Shown here piece by piece: positions 22,707 through 31,452 of a DNA stretch of 47,380 nucleotides. Below the pieces are notes generated by a model, which did not search any database, was not told the DNA's origin, and saw nothing but the letters and a program-made list of their open reading frames with translations. Made by a program: the position numbers and the translations under genes. The stretch is from Thermoanaerobaculia bacterium (lineage in GTDB: Bacteria > Acidobacteriota > Thermoanaerobaculia > Gp7-AA8), in NCBI GenBank assembly GCA_017883235.1, contig JADGNY010000044.1, positions 1 through 47,380 of the forward strand. The letters run 5' to 3'. Every line of letters begins with the position of its first letter. Position 1 is the first letter of the stretch.

Positions 22707-25202
22707 CACCAGGATTGCCGGCAGCAGCGTGATCGCGGCAAGTCCGCTCAGGCCGATGCCGAATGTTGAAGCATACCCAATCGAGCGCAGCCCTGGATAG
22801 TGCGAAAAGGCGAATGAGCCGTAGCCGACGATCGCCGTGAGGGCGGCCATGACGATGGCCTTGCCGGTTTCATGCGCGCTTCCGCGGAACGCAGCGGGGG
22901 CCTCGCCATAGCGCTGGAGCATGTAGATGGCGTAATCGGTAGCTACGCCGATGATCATCAGCCCGACGAAAATGTTCATGAAGTTGAACTCGAGCCCGAG
23001 CAGCGCCATCAGCCCCAGCATCCCGACCGCGCCGGCGACGAACGGGACAAACGAGAGCAAGGTCAGCTTGACGTTGCGGAAGCTGACGAACATCAGGACG
23101 AGCACGGCGATGAAGCCGATGATCGTCGAGCGCGTGGCGTCCGCTTTCACGATGTGCCGCAAGGTGGCGCTGACGAGGTTCACGCCGGTGAGGACGTCGC
23201 CCGGGTGCCGGTCGGGCAGCGCCAGCAGCTTCGCCGGCACATCGCGCGGCCATTTCCCGCCGGTCGGATAGACGTTGATCACCGACATCCAGCCGCTGCC
23301 GGCCTGTTTCACGAAGCGTGTCGTCAGCTTGGTGATTTCGGCGTTGCCGATCGTCTGCAGCGTGATCGGCTGAGCGGGCGACAACGTCTGCGCGAAGAGC
23401 TTCATGTAGTCGTCGTACACATTCGGGCGGAAGCCGTTTTCGGCCAGCGCGGCGCGGAAGGTGCGCTCGATGCGCGCGGCGTTGAATTCGTTCCCGCTAC
23501 CGGCGTGAAGCCGGTCGATGATCTTCTGCTGGTCGACCGCCGGCGGAAGGAAGGACGAGATCGACTGATAGGAGGCGATGGTGTGATCCGCCACGAGCGC
23601 GTCTAGGTCCTTCGAGGCGGTGCGCGTTTTCTCCAGCGCTTCCTCCAGCGTTTTCCCCTCGCAGACGTACATCATGAAGTCGAACGACTGTCCGAACTTC
23701 TCGGTGATGCGCGACTGATTGATGACGCCGGTATTCCCCTTCGCCCGCAGGTCCTGGATGTTGTCGCTGAAGTGGACCCCAGTCGCCAGCACGCCGCAGA
23801 CGGCGATGAATACGATCCAGATTCCGATGGTCACGAGCGGCCGGGCCACGGAGATGTCGATCAGCTTTCCGGCGCCGAACGAGTGCAGATAGAGCTTTGG
23901 CGCTTTCCGCGATTCCTTCCTCTCGGAGAAGACGATGAGCGCCGGGAGCAGGAACATCACACAGAGGAGGAAGAAGAGGATGCCGATACCGGTGAGGAGG
24001 CCGAGCTGGGTCATCCCGCGGAAGTCGGTGGCGAGGAAGGCGAAGAAGGTTCCGGCGGTGGTGATGGCGGCGACGAAGACGCCCGGCATCGTCGAGCGCA
24101 TGATCACGCGGATGGCTTCCTGCATCGACGTGCCGCGGTTTCTCTCGTCGACGTAACGGCCGTAGAGAACGGTGATGAAGTCGATGCCGAGCCCGGCCAG
24201 CAGAGCCGCGAACCCGGCGCTGGCCTGCGAGAGCTTGCCGTAGGTCACGCCGGCCATCCCGAAGGTCAGCAGTAGGCCGAGGGCGAGCGGCGCGCCGGCG
24301 TAGATGATCGAGGCCGGGCGGCGGAAAGCGTAGAGGAACAGCGCCAGCACGCCGATGACCGTGCCGAGAATGTTGTAGATGACGTCTTTGCGAATGAGGT
24401 CGGCGTCTCCGACGGCGATCTCATAGCCGCCCGTGTGGGAGACCTTCGGCAGAGGCGTTCCCGGCGGTGCGTTCTTCTGAAAGTCGGCCAGGGCCCTCGC
24501 CTCGATCAGGGAGCCTTCGTTGAGAAGCGCTTTGCCAAATGGCACATCCTGCGCCGGCCTTTTCGGCTTGGTCAGGATCAACAGCATGCTGTGATCCGAC
24601 GATAGGTAGTAGCCGCTCGAGGTGTCGATACGGAATCCGCTGCCGGCGGACTGAAACTTGCGTAGGAAGATCGGCAGGAGGTTGAAGGGATCGTATTGAA
24701 CGAGCGGCTTCATCGCCATCGCCTGCGGCGTCTGGAGCATGGACCGGTTGCGGGCAACCGACTCACGGATGCCCTGGTCGGTCAGTTTGGTGGCGACCTC
24801 GTCGAGCTCGGCGGGCGTCAGGAAGAGCAGCGCTTTCGGCAGGATGATCTCGATGAAATCGAGCGGGTTGGGGATCTTGTACGTCACGTCTTCGATCTTC
24901 GGATTCTTTCGATACCCTTCGGCGATGGCATCGATGAGCGAGTCGTAATCATGAACGTCACGCCCTTTCGGCATGTCCATCACGATGATGTGGTAGTCGA
25001 TCGTGCCGAGGTCTTTGAGGAGTTTGCGGAACTCGTTGACCTGACGGTTCTGCTGCGGGATGAGGTTCAGCAGATCGGGATCGAACGAGAGCCGGGTCGC
25101 CCCGATGACGGCAAGCACCGCCAGCACCAGCGCGGTGATGAGGATCTCTTTGTTGCGTCGCAGGCAGAGGCGCGCCAGCGCGTCGAGGATTCGGTCGGTC
25201 AA
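22680..25202 (-). CDS. RND-superfamily (MMPL/HpnN-like) exporter
   Basis: This protein of about 840 aa has the RND duplicated layout: one helix near residue 22, a large periplasmic domain (about 40-250), five or six helices (about 255-430), then a second single helix, periplasmic domain and helix bundle (about 650-830). SFDPDLLNLIPQQN after helix 1 is typical of predicted hydrophobe or lipid exporters such as HpnN and MMPL proteins. Charged residues in the helix 4 region (GLGIDFITVLYGRY and IGVATDYAIYML) provide the proton path. I choose TTG 25202, which starts the homologous LTDRILDAL segment; the longer open frame is unsupported. The last codons are repeat DNA. The substrate is probably a lipid such as a hopanoid, but this is inference. 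Confidence 0.88.
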   Translation of the reverse strand: MTDRILDALARLCLRRNKEILITALVLAVLAVIGATRLSFDPDLLNLIPQQNRQVNEFRKLLKDLGTIDYHIIVMDMPKGRDVHDYDSLIDAIAEGYRKNPKIEDVTYKIPNPLDFIEIILPKALLFLTPAELDEVATKLTDQGIRESVARNRSMLQTPQAMAMKPLVQYDPFNLLPIFLRKFQSAGSGFRIDTSSGYYLSSDHSMLLILTKPKRPAQDVPFGKALLNEGSLIEARALADFQKNAPPGTPLPKVSHTGGYEIAVGDADLIRKDVIYNILGTVIGVLALFLYAFRRPASIIYAGAPLALGLLLTFGMAGVTYGKLSQASAGFAALLAGLGIDFITVLYGRYVDERNRGTSMQEAIRVIMRSTMPGVFVAAITTAGTFFAFLATDFRGMTQLGLLTGIGILFFLLCVMFLLPALIVFSERKESRKAPKLYLHSFGAGKLIDISVARPLVTIGIWIVFIAVCGVLATGVHFSDNIQDLRAKGNTGVINQSRITEKFGQSFDFMMYVCEGKTLEEALEKTRTASKDLDALVADHTIASYQSISSFLPPAVDQQKIIDRLHAGSGNEFNAARIERTFRAALAENGFRPNVYDDYMKLFAQTLSPAQPITLQTIGNAEITKLTTRFVKQAGSGWMSVINVYPTGGKWPRDVPAKLLALPDRHPGDVLTGVNLVSATLRHIVKADATRSTIIGFIAVLVLMFVSFRNVKLTLLSFVPFVAGAVGMLGLMALLGLEFNFMNIFVGLMIIGVATDYAIYMLQRYGEAPAAFRGSAHETGKAIVMAALTAIVGYGSFAFSHYPGLRSIGYASTFGIGLSGLAAITLLPAILVMRRQKAEG

Positions 25203-25268
25203 TTGGATTTCTCGGGGGGGATTCTCGCGGTATCGTTCGCGTCGCCCTGAAAGCGGGGGGATGACAAC

Positions 25269-25859
25269 ATGCGCAGTCGAACGAGTCAAGTTGCATTCGC
25301 GCTCCTCCTTCTGGCGGTGGCCTGCCAGAAGCGCGAGCCCCTCACCGCTGCAAAAGCCGAGCAGATCCTTCGCGAGGTCCGTTTCACGGCCGAACCGATC
25401 TACGCGGAGGTGCCGCAGAAGGTCTGGTGGAATCCGCGTTTTCCGAAAGACGAGTTCGACGAGCGCTCTCTTCGCACGTTCGACCACCTTCAGAAGGCCG
25501 GCCTCATCACTGTGACGGGCGGAGCGACTGCGGAGGGAGCCGCGTACGTCGCCCACGTCACGCAGACTGGTTTCCCGATCCTCGGTACGGCGCCGAGCGC
25601 GCGCGGTCCAGTCTTCCGCGGCCTGATCTGTTACCGCGTCTACGACGGGCTCCGCAACTTTCAACGCCATCCGACCGAGCCGACTACCGGCCACGGCGAG
25701 CTGGTGTGGCACTACACCCGCCCCACGCCGCTCTACTCGATGTTCGAGACGAAGCAGAACAAGCCGCTCGACAAGCCGTTCGTCTCGCTGGTGTCGTTCT
25801 ACTACCAGGACCACCAGTGGAAGTTTGACGTGACGGTGAGGAAGACAGAAGCGGAGTGA
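25269..25859 (+). CDS. Lipoprotein of unknown function
   Basis: This 196-aa protein has a lipoprotein signal peptide with lipobox LAVAC (cysteine at about 19), followed by [17 protein letters not shown]. The rest is mixed alpha/beta with aromatic-rich strands ([13 protein letters not shown]). No family is recognised. It is divergent from the RND exporter with about 65 bp between starts, and both could act on the envelope. Confidence 0.72.
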   Translation: MRSRTSQVAFALLLLAVACQKREPLTAAKAEQILREVRFTAEPIYAEVPQKVWWNPRFPKDEFDERSLRTFDHLQKAGLITVTGGATAEGAAYVAHVTQTGFPILGTAPSARGPVFRGLICYRVYDGLRNFQRHPTEPTTGHGELVWHYTRPTPLYSMFETKQNKPLDKPFVSLVSFYYQDHQWKFDVTVRKTEAE

Positions 25860-25890
25860 CCGGCAACGCGCTGCAAGGCGCGCAATCAAG

Positions 25891-25896
25891 TATCCT
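25891..25896 (+). promoter_or_regulatory. -10-like box TATCCT upstream of rph
   Basis: TATCCT ends 9 nt before the rph ATG, with only CCACGCCCC between. No Shine-Dalgarno sequence is present. Confidence 0.45.
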
Positions 25897-25905
25897 CCAC
25901 GCCCC

Positions 25906-26694
25906 ATGAGCTCCTCCACCAAGCCCCGCACGGACGGGCGCGCGTCGAATCAGATGCGCCGCGTCCTCATTACCCCGAACTTCAGCAAGCACGCCGAGGG
26001 CTCCGCGCTGATCGAGATCGGCGACACGCGCGTGATCTGCACAGCCTCGATCCAGGAGAAGGTACCGCCGTTTCTCTATCGCACCGGCAAGGGCTGGGTC
26101 ACCGCCGAGTACGGCATGCTGCCGCGCGCCACGAGTGAGCGCACCGACCGCGAGGCCGCGCGCGGAAAACAGGGCGGCAGAACGATGGAGATCCAGCGTC
26201 TGATCGGCCGTTCTCTCCGCGCCGCCGTGAACACGGAGCTCCTCGGCGAACGCACCGTGTGGCTCGACTGCGACGTGATCCAGGCCGACGGCGGCACGCG
26301 TACGGCATCGGTCACAGGGGCCTTCGTGGCTCTGGCGTTGGCGCTGGGAAGGCTCTACATCGACGGAAAGCTCGTCAGTTGGCCGATCAGCTCCTTCGTC
26401 GCTGCCGTCTCGGTCGGCATCATCAACGGCGTCCCGGCGCTCGATCTCAACTATGAGGAAGACTCGAAAGCCGGTGTCGACATGAACATCGTTGCCACCG
26501 ACAAAGGGCAATTCGTCGAGCTCCAGGGCACCGCGGAAGGAGCCACCTTCAGCGAAGAGCAGATGACGGCGATGCTCGGTCTGGCGAAGGAAGGGATCGC
26601 GTCGCTCATCGGAATGCAGCGCGAAGTCCTGGCGCCGACGTTGACCCGTGTCGATGCCCTCGCGCGTGAGCGTCTGAATAAGAAGTTCCGGTAG
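25906..26694 (+). CDS. rph: Ribonuclease PH
   Basis: This 262-aa phosphorolytic 3'-5' exoribonuclease trims tRNA 3' ends. The family pattern is continuous: [42 protein letters not shown] with phosphate-binding Arg, [32 protein letters not shown] and [15 protein letters not shown] with catalytic acidic residues. The C-terminus is complete. A GGTTGTC repeat element follows directly after the stop. Confidence 0.96.
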   Translation: MSSSTKPRTDGRASNQMRRVLITPNFSKHAEGSALIEIGDTRVICTASIQEKVPPFLYRTGKGWVTAEYGMLPRATSERTDREAARGKQGGRTMEIQRLIGRSLRAAVNTELLGERTVWLDCDVIQADGGTRTASVTGAFVALALALGRLYIDGKLVSWPISSFVAAVSVGIINGVPALDLNYEEDSKAGVDMNIVATDKGQFVELQGTAEGATFSEEQMTAMLGLAKEGIASLIGMQREVLAPTLTRVDALARERLNKKFR

Positions 26695-26696
26695 GC

Positions 26697-26892
26697 TGCG
26701 CTACGCGCGTTGTCTGCGGCTTCGCCGCGTGGTCGGTTGTCTGCGCGCTGCGGCGCGCGTGGTCTGTCACCATGCATCGCTTCATTTGACGGTCGTTGAT
26801 TCCACGAGTAATCGATCATAGCGGACACGCGCGGCAGCGCAGACAACCATTAACGCGGCGAAGCCGCAGACAACGCGCGAAGCGCAGCCAGC
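26697..26892. repeat. Inverted-repeat element, GGTTGTC type
   Basis: The left arm (26709-26765) has GTTGTCTGCGGCTTCGCCGC and GGTCGGTTGTCTGCGCGC, and the right arm (26828-26890) has the complements GCGCAGACAACC and GCGGCGAAGCCGCAGACAAC. The loop is about 60 nt. It lies between convergent rph and the GT-C gene and supplies the last codons of the latter (ALRALSAASPR). Confidence 0.8.
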
Positions 26893-28544
26893 ACGAACAC
26901 CTCGCCTTTGTGCAGTCCGAACCATCCCTGGTACGGATAGCGCGCGATCACGCGTTTTCCAGCGAGCGGCTCGAAGGCAACCGTGTACGGGCGGTCGCCG
27001 ACACCGAACTGGTGAATGCGCCGCATCCGCTGATCGCCTTTTGACAGCTCGTAGAGATAGAACGGCTCGGCGCCGGCGTTGATCGATGTGATCGCCACAC
27101 CGCGCGCGCGAAGATCGTTGATCGCCGTCCACCGGGCCCGGTTCCACGAGAAGTACTCCCCCACCGCAAGCGTGGAGAAGATAGCGATGACGGCCAATGC
27201 CACGACGCTCATGCAGCGCACTGCACGCGATTGCCACGGGAGCATGAGCGGGAGGGCGATGACGAGCGGCCAGGCGGAGTCAAACGAGTAGCGATCGACG
27301 TACAGGCCGGACCCGAAGAGCGCCAGAGAGCCGAAGAGTGCCGAGCCCAGGGCCAGCAGGGAGGTGTTCGTGCGCGCCGCGCGGCGCAGCACGGCCCAGA
27401 TCAGAGACGCCGCCAGCAGCACGCTCGCGTACGTAATCACGAGCCGCGCCGCGTACGCCAGGCGAAACGGATAGCTGCCCGCGAGCGCCAGCGGCCCGAG
27501 GCCGAAGTCCGCGAAGATGTTGCCGGCAAAGATGTCGCAGCAGTACGGCGAGACGAAGTACGGCATCGCGATTCCGTCCGACAGGAGCGATTGCACGCGG
27601 ACAAACAGAATGACGGTCAGCACCCCGGCAATGGCGAGGTCGGACCGCCGCCAGGTCCTGGCGAATACGATCGCTAGCGGGGCGGCCAGCGGAAGGAAAA
27701 ACAACGCGCAGTTCTGCGCATTGAACGTGGCGTAATGATCGAAGACCGCGATCTGCTCCGGCAACCGGAACGTCGACTCCGTCCACATCCTGAAGTGGAC
27801 CGCAAACTCCGCCATCGAGCCGGTCAACCATCCGGGCTTCAGAAGAAAGATGATCCCGAAGAGGGCGATCGTCCCGCCGATGACGACCGTGTGACGCTTC
27901 CGCCGTTGCATCAGCGCCAGGACCAGCGGCGCCGCAAGGAGGGTAATGCCGGTCTGCCGGACGAAGCAGGCCACCAGCGCGGCCGCGCAGCCGGCGATGA
28001 GCCAGACGAGGCGTTCCTCGTCGAATGCGCGAACGAAGCAGGCCAGCGCCACCGCCGAGGCGAAGACGAAGGGCACCTCGGTCATGAACGTGCACGACGA
28101 CCAGAGGAAGATCGGGTGAAAACCGAGGGCCAGCGTGGCCACGACGCGGCCGAAACGCGGAACGTCCGCGCGCAGCAGCATGCGGTGAACGATGACGAGC
28201 GTCGCCGCGGCCAGGACGAGGGTCGACGCGCGCAGGACGTCGAACGACTCACCGAAAAGGCGCGTCCACAGCGCACCCCACAGAACCTGGGCGCGCAGAC
28301 TGACGGCGGTGAAGGCGGTGAAATGAAAGTGTCCCGTCTCGGCGAAGCGCCATGCCGCCAGCGCAAAGTCCCAGTCGTCGTCGATCGGGAAGTTGCCGCG
28401 CGGGTTGGCGAAGGCGATGGCCGCCGCCCAGATCGCGACGATCGCGAGCGGTTCGACCCGGCGGGCGGCGAATGTTGAATGTTGAATGTTCAATGAATGT
28501 TGAATTGAATGTCCGTGAGCTGAGTCTGTGCAACCATTTACCAT
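26850..28544 (-). CDS. Polytopic GT-C-type glycosyltransferase-like membrane protein
   Basis: This protein of about 564 aa has ten or more predicted helices and an acidic motif after the first helix (NFPIDDDWDFALAAWRFAETG), as in the lipid-linked-sugar glycosyltransferases of family 39/ArnT type. A C-terminal soluble domain follows (about 450-550). It probably transfers a sugar from a polyprenyl carrier to an envelope acceptor. ATG 28544 is the only usual start in the frame, but the first 25 codons are translated AATGTTG repeat (SIQHSLNIQHSTF), and the true protein probably begins near 28454. It is divergent from a related cluster of membrane proteins. Confidence 0.75.
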   Translation of the reverse strand: MVNGCTDSAHGHSIQHSLNIQHSTFAARRVEPLAIVAIWAAAIAFANPRGNFPIDDDWDFALAAWRFAETGHFHFTAFTAVSLRAQVLWGALWTRLFGESFDVLRASTLVLAAATLVIVHRMLLRADVPRFGRVVATLALGFHPIFLWSSCTFMTEVPFVFASAVALACFVRAFDEERLVWLIAGCAAALVACFVRQTGITLLAAPLVLALMQRRKRHTVVIGGTIALFGIIFLLKPGWLTGSMAEFAVHFRMWTESTFRLPEQIAVFDHYATFNAQNCALFFLPLAAPLAIVFARTWRRSDLAIAGVLTVILFVRVQSLLSDGIAMPYFVSPYCCDIFAGNIFADFGLGPLALAGSYPFRLAYAARLVITYASVLLAASLIWAVLRRAARTNTSLLALGSALFGSLALFGSGLYVDRYSFDSAWPLVIALPLMLPWQSRAVRCMSVVALAVIAIFSTLAVGEYFSWNRARWTAINDLRARGVAITSINAGAEPFYLYELSKGDQRMRRIHQFGVGDRPYTVAFEPLAGKRVIARYPYQGWFGLHKGEVFVLAALRALSAASPR

Positions 28545-28575
28545 TGCTCATCCAACATTCAACATCCAACATTGC
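28470..28575. repeat. AATGTTG-type element overlapping two divergent gene starts
   Basis: GAATGTTGAATGTTGAATG (28470-28488) and following units face CATCCAACATTCAACATCC (28552-28572). Both the GT-C gene on the minus strand and the first of the duplicated membrane-protein genes on the plus strand draw their annotated N-termini from it. Confidence 0.83.
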
Positions 28576-30007
28576 CTCTAAACCCGACCGCCGCGTCGCC
28601 GAGTGGCTTTTCCTGCTCACGTTCGGAGCCTGCGCCTACTTCTTCGCCGGCGGCGGCTGGAACCAGAACTCGCAGTTCGACCTGACGCGGGCGATCGTGG
28701 AGCGGCATACGTTTGCCATCGACGCATACGCCGGCAACACCGGCGACGTTTCCGTCGTCAACGGCCACGTCTACTCGAACAAATCACCGGCGCTGTCGTG
28801 GATTGCGGCGATTCCGTACTCCGCGTTGTACACGTTCGAGCGCAGCCGCGGAGCGAACCCGGGTGAGGCCACGCTGCTTACGATCAACGCCTGGCTCTGC
28901 TCGATTCTCTGCGTTGCCCTCCCCGGAGCTCTGATCCCTCCGATGGTCTTCGTCTACGCGCGGCGGCGAGGATTCGCGGCGGGATGGGCGACCATCGTGG
29001 CGCTATCGTCGGTGCTGGCGACGCAGCTCCTTCCGTATGCGACTCTGTTCATGCTGCATGCGCCGAGCGCCGCGCTTCTCCTCTACGCACTGACGACGCC
29101 GCATCGCGCGCGGGCCGGCTTCGCGGCAGCGCTGGCGACGGCGATGAACTATCTCTGCGCGCCTGCCCTCATCGCCTTCGCGTTTCTCGAGCGGCGCGCC
29201 ATCCTTCGCTACTGTGCGGCCGCACTCGCGCCGCTCGTCGCGCTGGCCGCATACCAGTACGTTTGCTTCGGCAGCATCTTCACCATCAGCATCGTTCACG
29301 AAGATCCGCGTTTCCTCACACATGGCGCTGGGATGGGCGTCTTCGTGCGGCCGACCCTCGGTGTTCTTTACGCGGTCACGCTCTCGCCGTATCGCGGGTT
29401 CTTCTTCTTCGCGCCGCTGCTTCTGGCCGCTCTCTTCGGCTTTCGCGCCTGGTGGCAGGCCGAGCGCGTCCAATGCGCGGCATCGCTCGCCGTGATCGCC
29501 GCCTTCTTCGCCTTCAATGTCAGCTTCAACGGGTGGGATGGGGGGTGGGGAATCGGCGGGCGGTATCTCGTTCCGATCATCCCGCTGTTCGGCATCGCGT
29601 TGCTGTACGTCCGCTGGCGCGCGGTGGTGATGTTTGCGGCCACGCTTTCTTTCGCCATCAACTTCGCCGCCACTGCCGTCGATGCGCAGCCATCGACGTC
29701 GATCGCCCGTCCGGTCACGCAGTACCTTCTGCCTCTACTGCTCAACGGCCATTTCGAGGCGGCCACACCGGCGATTCCGCCGTGGTTCGCGGCGACGTTC
29801 ACCGGCCACACGTCGGTCAATCGCACCACGCTTGACGAAGCGATGGTTTTCGAGCGCCATGCTCCCGGCACGCCGGCCTCGGAGTGGGCGAGTTTCAACC
29901 TCGGCGAGCTGTTCACGGGCCCCGGGGACGCACGCTCGCTGATTCCGGTCGTGCTCCTCATCCTAGGCGGAGGAATCGCAATCGCGCGAATGGCCACGAG
30001 ATCATGA
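28472..30007 (+). CDS. Polytopic membrane protein, GT-C-like, paralog 1
   Basis: This protein of up to 511 aa has ten or more predicted helices. After the first helix comes FAGGGWNQNSQFDLTRAIVE, then GNTGDVS and YSNKSPAL, a pattern reminiscent of family 39-type glycosyltransferases, with a C-terminal TSVNRTTLDEAMVFERH region. It is a tandem duplicate of the next gene and most positions match by eye. The start is uncertain: ATG 28472 lies in repeat DNA, and similarity to the paralog begins only at DRRVAEWLF (about 28587). The stop overlaps the next start by 4 nt. Probably envelope glycan assembly. Confidence 0.75.
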   Translation: MLNVECSMNVELNVRELSLCNHLPLLIQHSTSNIASKPDRRVAEWLFLLTFGACAYFFAGGGWNQNSQFDLTRAIVERHTFAIDAYAGNTGDVSVVNGHVYSNKSPALSWIAAIPYSALYTFERSRGANPGEATLLTINAWLCSILCVALPGALIPPMVFVYARRRGFAAGWATIVALSSVLATQLLPYATLFMLHAPSAALLLYALTTPHRARAGFAAALATAMNYLCAPALIAFAFLERRAILRYCAAALAPLVALAAYQYVCFGSIFTISIVHEDPRFLTHGAGMGVFVRPTLGVLYAVTLSPYRGFFFFAPLLLAALFGFRAWWQAERVQCAASLAVIAAFFAFNVSFNGWDGGWGIGGRYLVPIIPLFGIALLYVRWRAVVMFAATLSFAINFAATAVDAQPSTSIARPVTQYLLPLLLNGHFEAATPAIPPWFAATFTGHTSVNRTTLDEAMVFERHAPGTPASEWASFNLGELFTGPGDARSLIPVVLLILGGGIAIARMATRS

Positions 30008-31452
30008 ACGCCATCGATCGACGCATCGCCGAGTGGCTCTTTCTGCTCACCTTCGCCACCTACGGCTACTTCTTCGCCGGCGGAGGATGGAACCAGAACG
30101 CCACGTTCGATCTGACGCGCGCCATCGTGGAGCGGCATACGTTTGCGATCGACGCGTATGCCCGCAATACCGGCGACGTCTCGTTCGGCCGCGGCCACAC
30201 CTACGCGAACAAGGCGCCCGCTCTGGGGTGGCTGGCGGCGATTCCGTACGCGCCGCTCTACGCGTTCGAGCGGTCGCGCGAGGCCGATCCCGGCAACGCC
30301 CAACTGTTGACGATCAACGCGTACCTCTGCTCGCTCGTCTGCGTGGCGTTGCCGGGAGCATTCATCCCGGCGATGCTCTTTCTCTACGCGAGGCGCCGCG
30401 GCGTTGACGCGCGATGGGCCGCACTCGTGGCACTGTCCATGGCGCTGGCGACACAACTCCTCCCCTACGCCACGATCCTGATGGTGGCTGTTCCGAGCGC
30501 GGCGCTGCTGCTGTTCGCGCTGACGACGCCGCATCGCGCCCTGGCCGGATTCGCCGCCGCGCTGGCCGTGGCGATGAATTATCTCTGCGCGCCGGCGCTC
30601 CTCGTGTTCGCATTCATCGGGCCGCGGAAGAGGTGGTTTCACTACGCTCTCGGATCGCTGCCTCCGCTCGCCGCGTTGCTCGCGTACCAGCGGATCTGCT
30701 TTGGAGGATTCTTCACCACGAGCGTGGAAGTGACCGATCCGAGGTTTCTCATCCACGGCGCGCCGCTCGGCGTGATGCAGCGGCCATCGCTGGCGGTGCT
30801 CTACGCAATCACGCTCTCGCCCTACCGAGGCTTCTTCTTCTTCGCGCCGTTGCTCCTCGTCGCGCTCTTCGGCTTCGTGGCCTGGTGGCGCAGCGAGCGC
30901 ATCGTCTGCGCGGCAGCGATCGTCGTGATCGTCATATTCGTCGCGTTCAATACCAGTTTCAACGGATGGGAAGGCGGCTTCGGGATCGGCGGGCGCTATC
31001 TCGCTCCGCTCATTCCCCTCTTCGGAATCGCCCTTCTCCACGTTCGCTGGCGCGCCGTTGCCGGCGTCGCGGCGGCACTCTCGTTTGCCATCAACTTTGC
31101 CGTGGCCGCCGTCGATCCGCAACCATCGGGCACTATCCCGCGGCCGTTGACACAATACATCGCACCGCTGTTGTTGCACGGGCGTTTCGCGCCATCGGTG
31201 CCGATCACGTTTCCATGGTCATGGACGACGTTCACCGGCCACACGTCTGTGAATCGATTGACTCTCGACGAGCCGGTTGTGTTCTTTCGCCACGCCGCCG
31301 GCAGCGAGGCCTCTGAGTGGGCAAGCTTCAACCTCGGCGAGTTTGCAACTGGCCCGGGCGACGCCCGCTCGCTGATCCCGATCGCTCTGGTCATCCTCGG
31401 CGGAGGATTCGTGATCGCGCGATTGGCCATGAAATCAGCAGCAGAGCCGTGA
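30004..31452 (+). CDS. Polytopic membrane protein, GT-C-like, paralog 2
   Basis: This 482-aa protein is the tandem duplicate of the previous gene and starts cleanly at ATG 30004 (MNAIDRRIAEWLFLLTF) within an ATGA overlap. It keeps the same motifs: FAGGGWNQNATFDLTRAIVE, GNTGDVSFGRGHTYANKAPAL, LSPYRGFFFFAPLLL and GGRYLAPLIPLFGIALLHVRW. The helix count is the same. Its 3' end overlaps the convergent YfhO gene by 62 nt, so the two mRNAs have complementary tails. Function probably matches paralog 1; the duplicates may differ in sugar or acceptor. Confidence 0.8.
   Translation: MNAIDRRIAEWLFLLTFATYGYFFAGGGWNQNATFDLTRAIVERHTFAIDAYARNTGDVSFGRGHTYANKAPALGWLAAIPYAPLYAFERSREADPGNAQLLTINAYLCSLVCVALPGAFIPAMLFLYARRRGVDARWAALVALSMALATQLLPYATILMVAVPSAALLLFALTTPHRALAGFAAALAVAMNYLCAPALLVFAFIGPRKRWFHYALGSLPPLAALLAYQRICFGGFFTTSVEVTDPRFLIHGAPLGVMQRPSLAVLYAITLSPYRGFFFFAPLLLVALFGFVAWWRSERIVCAAAIVVIVIFVAFNTSFNGWEGGFGIGGRYLAPLIPLFGIALLHVRWRAVAGVAAALSFAINFAVAAVDPQPSGTIPRPLTQYIAPLLLHGRFAPSVPITFPWSWTTFTGHTSVNRLTLDEPVVFFRHAAGSEASEWASFNLGEFATGPGDARSLIPIALVILGGGFVIARLAMKSAAEP

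Noticed and set aside
22680-25931. A 1083-residue RND exporter starting far upstream.
   Set aside because: The extra 243 residues run antisense to the divergent lipoprotein gene and do not look like membrane protein. TTG 25202 starts the homologous part.
29368-31179. A 603-codon minus-strand frame.
   Set aside because: It is complementary to the duplicated membrane-protein genes, and its Arg/Glu-rich composition is typical of a shadow frame.
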